Origin: Akkermansia muciniphila
Lineage (GTDB): Bacteria; Verrucomicrobiota; Verrucomicrobiia; Verrucomicrobiales; Verrucomicrobiaceae
Assembly: GCA_945882215.1 (NCBI GenBank)
Contig: CAMCWM010000002.1
Location: forward strand, 24,904 to 88,903
Direction: 5' to 3'
Length of the DNA stretch: 64,000 nucleotides
Position 1 is the first letter of the stretch, and every line of letters starts with the position of its first letter. This document shows positions 59,825-64,000 of this stretch, piece by piece. Made by a program: the position numbers and the translations under genes. The notes below the pieces were generated by a model that saw only the letters and a program-made list of their open reading frames with translations, was not told the origin of the DNA and did no database searches.

Positions 59825-60667
59825 TCATTTGAGCAGACCGCTGTCCGTGAGCCACTCGGTGAAGCGCTCGGGCCATTTCGCGGCGGCGCTGGGTTTGGCA
59901 TCGGGGCGGTAGCCGAAGCCGTGACCGGCGTTGGCGTAGATGTGGAGTTCGGCTTTCACACCGGCGGCTTTGTATTTGAGGTAGAGGGTGGCCATGCCTT
60001 CGGCGATGTCGGGGCGATCGCTGTAACCGGCGGCGATGAAGAGCGGGGGCATGCCTTTTTCGGCGGAAAAGAGGCCGGAGGTGCCGGGGTAGATGAGGGC
60101 TTGGAAATCGGGGCGGCTGGAATGCTGCTCGATGGGGTCGGTGGCGTCTTTTTGGCCGGGATCGTTCTTCATGGCGGCGAAAGCGGCGAGTTCGCCCCCG
60201 GCGGAGAAGCCGAGGATGCCGAGGCGGTCGGTTTTGAGATGCCATTCGGCGGCGCGACTGCGGACGGTGCGGATGGCGCGGCGCGCATCGGCCATGGCAT
60301 GGTCTTGAATGGTGTAGGTGCTGCCTTTTTCACGAGCGAGACGGTATTTCAGCACAAAGGCGGCGATGCCGTGATCGCGGAACCATTCGGCGAGGGCGTA
60401 GCCTTCATGGCCGAGGCAGAGCTTGGAGTGGCCGCCGCCAGGGCAGATGATGACGGCAGTGCCAGTAGATTTGCCGGCGGCGGGGACGAAGGGCGTGATG
60501 CTGGGGTTGTGAATATTGACGACGTTGCTGCCTTCGGCTTTTTCAGGCTCGGAAGAACGGGATTCGGAGCCGGGAGCGCCCTTGGGCCAAAGAGGGAGGG
60601 CTGCGGGTGTTTCGGCGGCCAAGGCAAAGGCAGGCAGGGAAAGGGCGGCGAGGAGGATGGATTTCAT
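59825..60667 (-). CDS. Secreted alpha/beta hydrolase, acetyl-esterase-like
   Basis: 280 residues, signal peptide MKSILLAALSLPAFALAAE. VIICPGGGHSKL gives the oxyanion segment; GILGFSAGGELAAF the nucleophile Ser; HIYANAGHGFGYR the His. This is the BD-FAE/acetylxylan-esterase-like group, common in polysaccharide loci. The start at 60667 is set by the signal peptide. It lies convergent to glnD with an 8-bp gap. Confidence 0.88.
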   Translation of the reverse strand: MKSILLAALSLPAFALAAETPAALPLWPKGAPGSESRSSEPEKAEGSNVVNIHNPSITPFVPAAGKSTGTAVIICPGGGHSKLCLGHEGYALAEWFRDHGIAAFVLKYRLAREKGSTYTIQDHAMADARRAIRTVRSRAAEWHLKTDRLGILGFSAGGELAAFAAMKNDPGQKDATDPIEQHSSRPDFQALIYPGTSGLFSAEKGMPPLFIAAGYSDRPDIAEGMATLYLKYKAAGVKAELHIYANAGHGFGYRPDAKPSAAAKWPERFTEWLTDSGLLK

Positions 60668-60719
60668 GAGCGGGATGTAACGGTGAAAACCGGGAACTTT
60701 GCCCGATTTGATGACCTGA

Positions 60720-60747
60720 TTGACAAATGGACGAGTCCCGCTAGTTT
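60720..60747 (+). promoter_or_regulatory. Promoter candidate for rpmH
   Basis: Consensus -35 TTGACA (60720-60725), 16 bp, then TAGTTT (60742-60747). Predicted start about 70 nt before the rpmH ATG. Confidence 0.55.
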
Positions 60748-60824
60748 CGCGCCCCCTTTTCGAGGGGAGGCCGTGATTTGTCCGGTCTGAGCTGCCATTC
60801 TGACTTTCACCACCCCACACGCCC

Positions 60825-61013
60825 ATGCCCAAGACATTCAGGACCTACCAACCCTCCAAACGCACGCGCAAACAGCAGTTTGGCTTCCGTGCCCGCACGA
60901 AGACGGCAAACGGCCGTGACATCCTGCGCCGCCGCCGTGCCGCCGGACGCAAGCGCCTCCTGCCGAAGGGCGTGGAAATCCACTTCAAGCGCCACACCCA
61001 GCAGCACACCTGA
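60825..61013 (+). CDS. rpmH: Ribosomal protein L34
   Basis: 62 residues, somewhat longer than the usual 44-46. [40 protein letters not shown] and GRKRL are the L34 signature. The C-terminal extension [15 protein letters not shown] is extra. Classic first gene of the rpmH-rnpA-yidD-yidC cluster. Confidence 0.96.
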   Translation: MPKTFRTYQPSKRTRKQQFGFRARTKTANGRDILRRRRAAGRKRLLPKGVEIHFKRHTQQHT

Positions 61014-61037
61014 TCCTGCTGCGGCGCTCTCCTTCCC

Positions 61038-61403
61038 ATGCGCCTTCCATCAAACCTGCGGATGAAACTCGCGCGAGATTTCGCGCGGGTAAAAACGCAG
61101 GGCAGCAGTCAGGCCGGAAAATTTCTGGTTTTGGGCGTTTTGCGTGTGGAAACGCTGGAGGAGTTCCAGTTTGGCCTCATCACCGGGGGTAGGCTGGGAA
61201 ATGCCGTGATGCGGAACCGCATCCGCCGTCTGCTGCGTGAAATTGTGCGGGCGCATCGCTCGGAAATCGTTCCCGGCTGTCAGATGGTGATCATCGCCCG
61301 CTGGCGTGCGCCCCAAGCCACACTGGAGGAGCTGGAAAAAGACTGGCTGCGACTGGCAAGGCGTATGAATCTGCTGAAACAGCCCGCCACCGCCGCCCCA
61401 TGA
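61038..61403 (+). CDS. rnpA: Ribonuclease P protein component
   Basis: 121 residues. [12 protein letters not shown] and the RNA-binding motif [18 protein letters not shown] are diagnostic. It binds the RNase P RNA and helps process tRNA 5' ends. It overlaps yidD by 4 nt (ATGA). Confidence 0.95.
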   Translation: MRLPSNLRMKLARDFARVKTQGSSQAGKFLVLGVLRVETLEEFQFGLITGGRLGNAVMRNRIRRLLREIVRAHRSEIVPGCQMVIIARWRAPQATLEELEKDWLRLARRMNLLKQPATAAP

Positions 61404-61648
61404 AATGGCTCATCCGAATCTTCATCCGTGGCTACCAAATTTTCATTTCTCCCGTCATTCATGCCTTCGGTGGCCCAGGCTCGGGGTGTCGTTTCACGCC
61501 GACCTGCTCCGAGTATTTTCTTCAGGCAGTCGAAACACACGGAGCCCTGCGTGGAAGCTGGATGGGCCTGCGCCGCATCGGCCGCTGCCATCCATGGGGC
61601 GGACACGGGCATGACCCGGTGCCAGGCAGGCATGACGAATCCCACTAG
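61400..61648 (+). CDS. yidD: Membrane protein insertion efficiency factor YidD
   Basis: 82 residues. [20 protein letters not shown], the [15 protein letters not shown] motif and [20 protein letters not shown] are the YidD signature. It assists YidC. It is coupled to rnpA by an ATGA overlap. Confidence 0.94.
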   Translation: MKWLIRIFIRGYQIFISPVIHAFGGPGSGCRFTPTCSEYFLQAVETHGALRGSWMGLRRIGRCHPWGGHGHDPVPGRHDESH

Positions 61649-61738
61649 CAAACCGAATTACGATCCCGCAGGCCATTTGTCATTGGCGGCGATGTCGATC
61701 TCTCCCCTTTAAGTTTTCTCTCACCCCCTCTCATTTTC

Positions 61739-63532
61739 ATGGACCGTAAAAGTTGGATCATCGTTACGCTGTGCGTCATCCTCATGGGGGTGAACTGGCA
61801 CTACATGCAGGAAAACCAGAAGGCCGCGCAGGCTGAGGCCGCTCGCAAACAGCAGGAGGAAGCTGCCAAGAAGGCCGTGCAAGCACCTGCGGCTCCATCC
61901 GCAACGGCCCCTGTTGCCACGACACCTGTGGCGCCGGTTGCTCCCTTGGTACCGGAAGAAACTCATTCCCTGACCGCAGGCAGCGTGACGTTCGAACTGA
62001 CCTCGAAAGGTGGCGGTATCGCTCGGGCGGTGCTCGCGGGCACGGATCGTGTGACGCTGAACAAGAACGCCGTGGAGCCGATCGGGGCGCTGCGTCGTGA
62101 GCCGGCGGGTTTGGATGCGATCGTTTACAAGCTGACGGCGAAAAGCGAAAAGGGCGCCACTTTTGAAGGCACCAGTGCCGAGGGCATCGTGGTGACGAAG
62201 ACTTACACTCTGACGGAAGGCAAGGAGAGCGACGAGCATCTCATCGACTTGGCCATCACGCTGAAAAACACTGGCGCGGCGCAGCATCGCTCCGAGGAAT
62301 ATTACCTCTACGCCGGAGCTTCGAGCGCCTTGAAGCACGATGACGCGCGCTACGAAGGTTTCTTCTGGAATGACGCGGGTGACGCGGACTACTACATGTC
62401 GGACTATTTCGCGAAGCCGTGGTTCAGCGAGCTAAAGACGGAGTTTCGGCAGTCCTTCGGAGCACTGCGCTACGCCGGCGTGATGGGGCGTTTCTACACG
62501 CACATCGTCACGCGCACGTCGGAGAAGGACGCTCCGGCGAAGTTCTGGTCGTCACGTCGCAAGCTGGCACAGCCGATTGATGCGGCACATGCGGGCAAGG
62601 CTGACATCGAAGACCACGCCTACGACGCCTCGCTGGGCCTGCCGACGATTGATCTGGTACCGGGAGCCTCCGTCACGGAAAATTATCAGATCTACCTTGG
62701 CCCGAAAGAGTATGACCGCCTGAGCAAGATCGGCAAGCAGCGCAGCTTTGCGATGTTCTACGGCTGGTTCAAACCGATCAGCATCTTCCTTTCCTGGGTG
62801 ATGCGCTGGACGCATGACATGACCGGCAACTGGGGAGCGGCGGTCATCTTGCTGACGATTTTTGTGCGGCTCTGCCTGTGGCCGATCCATGCGAAATCCA
62901 CCGGCACGATGAAGCGCATGGGCCTGCTGGGCCCGCTGATGAAGGAGCTGCAGGAAAAGTACAAGGACAACCCGCAGCAGCAGCAGATGGAGGTGATGAA
63001 GCTCTACAAAGAGTATGGTGTGAATCCCTTGGGCGGCTGCCTGCCGCTGTTTTTGCAGATTCCCATCTTCTTCGGTCTCTACCGCGTGCTGGAATACGCC
63101 GCCGAGCTGCGCGGGCAGAGCTGGCTGTGGGTGCAGGATCTTTCCGCCGCCGACACCGTGACCCAGTTCATGGGCTTCGACGTCAATCCCCTGCCACTCA
63201 TCATGGGCCTGACGATGGTGGCGCAAATGAAGCTCACTCCCCAGCCACAGAGCATGGACAAGACCCAGCAGCGCATCTTCATGCTGATGCCCATCTTCTT
63301 CCTGTTCATCTGCTACACCTTTGCCGCCGCGCTCGCGCTTTACTGGTCCACCCAGAATATTTTCAGCATCGCCCAGACCTGGATCATGAAGCTCTACGTC
63401 CCCGAGCCTAAACTCGAAAAAGTGACGCAAAAACCGGTGCCCAAGGGACCGCCGCCGCAGAACCCTTTCTTCAACCCGATGGGCCACAAGGAGAAGAAGA
63501 AAGGCCCGAAACCACCCCGCCTCGGAGGTTAG
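61739..63532 (+). CDS. yidC: Membrane protein insertase YidC
   Basis: 597 residues, the long form with a periplasmic domain. The N-terminal helix (WIIVTLCVILMGVNWHYM) is followed by an Ala-rich linker, then a beta-rich periplasmic domain (about 80-340). The core helices include NWGAAVILLTIFVRLCLWPI with the conserved Arg, GGCLPLFLQIPIFFGLYRVL and FICYTFAAALALYW. It inserts proteins in the inner membrane with or without Sec. The basic C-terminal tail (GHKEKKKGPKPPRLGG) could contact ribosomes. Confidence 0.95.
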   Translation: MDRKSWIIVTLCVILMGVNWHYMQENQKAAQAEAARKQQEEAAKKAVQAPAAPSATAPVATTPVAPVAPLVPEETHSLTAGSVTFELTSKGGGIARAVLAGTDRVTLNKNAVEPIGALRREPAGLDAIVYKLTAKSEKGATFEGTSAEGIVVTKTYTLTEGKESDEHLIDLAITLKNTGAAQHRSEEYYLYAGASSALKHDDARYEGFFWNDAGDADYYMSDYFAKPWFSELKTEFRQSFGALRYAGVMGRFYTHIVTRTSEKDAPAKFWSSRRKLAQPIDAAHAGKADIEDHAYDASLGLPTIDLVPGASVTENYQIYLGPKEYDRLSKIGKQRSFAMFYGWFKPISIFLSWVMRWTHDMTGNWGAAVILLTIFVRLCLWPIHAKSTGTMKRMGLLGPLMKELQEKYKDNPQQQQMEVMKLYKEYGVNPLGGCLPLFLQIPIFFGLYRVLEYAAELRGQSWLWVQDLSAADTVTQFMGFDVNPLPLIMGLTMVAQMKLTPQPQSMDKTQQRIFMLMPIFFLFICYTFAAALALYWSTQNIFSIAQTWIMKLYVPEPKLEKVTQKPVPKGPPPQNPFFNPMGHKEKKKGPKPPRLGG

Positions 63533-63538
63533 CCGCCC

Positions 63539-63994
63539 ATGACTCCCCTCGAACACGCACGTCACATTCTCGATGCCATGCTTGGGTATCTGGGCTTTGT
63601 CGTCCAGATCGAGGAGGACAGCGGTCCCGAAGGCCCCACGCTGCAGGTGCTCACCGATGACTCCGACGCGCTCATTGGGCGGAGAGGCGAGACGCTGGAA
63701 GACATCCAGTATCTCGTGAACCGCATTCTCCAGCGCCACATCAAAGACGCCCCGCGCATCCGTGTCGATGTGGAGTTCTACCGCTCCATGCGCGAGGACA
63801 AGATGGTCGCCCGGGCCAAGGAATTGGGCGAGCGCGTGCGCGCCACCGGCCAGAATGCCGACCTGCCGCCCATGAACAGCTATTACCGCCGCCTCATTCA
63901 CAATGTCTTCGTCAACGACCCGGAAGTCATGAGCGTGAGCCAGGATGGAACCGCCCGCTTCAAGCGCATCGTGCTCAAGCGCCGGACGAGCTGA
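63539..63994 (+). CDS. KhpB/Jag-type KH-R3H RNA-binding protein, short form
   Basis: 151 residues. KH domain with DALIGRRGETLEDIQYLVNRIL (about 46-67), then R3H with PPMNSYYRRLIHNVF (about 120-134). The Jag N-terminal domain of longer family members is absent. It binds RNA. It lies 6 nt downstream of yidC, the standard position. The gene is complete: it ends 6 bp before the window edge. Confidence 0.9.
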   Translation: MTPLEHARHILDAMLGYLGFVVQIEEDSGPEGPTLQVLTDDSDALIGRRGETLEDIQYLVNRILQRHIKDAPRIRVDVEFYRSMREDKMVARAKELGERVRATGQNADLPPMNSYYRRLIHNVFVNDPEVMSVSQDGTARFKRIVLKRRTS

Positions 63995-64000
63995 CCCGCC

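Noticed and set aside
62552..63901. 449-codon minus-strand frame across yidC and jag
   Set aside because: Both plus-strand genes are clear; the antisense protein is His/Leu-rich noise.

Overview
The window looks like a chromosomal segment of a Verrucomicrobia-type bacterium of the PVC group (Prosthecobacter/Verrucomicrobium-like). This is inferred from high-GC DNA carrying DUF1592/cytochrome-c-like, DUF1552, DUF1501, DUF1080 and DUF4838 proteins, many secreted sialidase-like, SGNH and FG-GAP proteins, and a monomeric isocitrate dehydrogenase. There is no sign of phage or plasmid backbone. Nearly all genes are complete; the first runs off the left edge.

Layout. 1-5.7 kb: a signalling cluster of a multi-PAS histidine kinase (5' truncated), a single-domain response regulator and a REC-PAS-kinase-REC hybrid. 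5.7-11 kb: a secreted M14 carboxypeptidase, a PQQ-type beta-propeller with two EF-hands, and a sugar-acid operon (galactonate-dehydratase-like enzyme plus ACS-type MFS transporter). 10.9-12.5 kb: a HigBA toxin-antitoxin pair and an AT-richer stretch with two unrecognised minus-strand reading frames. 12.6-41.4 kb: mainly a secretome island of ceramidase-like, DUF4838, GH32-like, PhoD, SGNH, alpha/beta hydrolase, sialidase-like, DUF1080, DUF1592, DUF1552 and FG-GAP proteins. It is interrupted by a DEDDh exonuclease, a Fic protein flanked by repeats, a DUF5677-like AT-rich gene, monomeric icd and a DUF1016 nuclease.

41.4-64 kb is mostly housekeeping: tRNA-Cys with a good promoter, queG, a dynamin-like GTPase, a UbiA-like membrane protein, a TPR protein, a DUF1501 protein, a metalloprotease, an mdoH glucosyltransferase with a tail-anchored partner, an EF-hand protein, hemX-hemA-hemC, a ParE-type toxin-antitoxin pair, apt, glnD, an esterase, and the rpmH-rnpA-yidD-yidC-jag cluster.

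How it fits together. The best candidate for a little-described system is the minus-strand operon 33638 to 26915 (DUF1080, sialidase-like, DUF4838/CBM9/TPR, sialidase-SGNH fusion). All four products look exported, two genes overlap by ATGA, and the set looks like machinery for trimming a decorated glycan. A second DUF4838 gene with a ceramidase-like gene lies at 12.6-16.6 kb. No SusC/D, TonB receptor or dedicated regulator is visible, so uptake must be encoded elsewhere. The window also holds several repeat structures not explained by genes: a 76-bp inverted repeat between two genes, an octamer-periodic inverted repeat inside the DUF1592 coding sequence, iterated TTGAC boxes on both sides of fic, and a foldable region upstream of icd.
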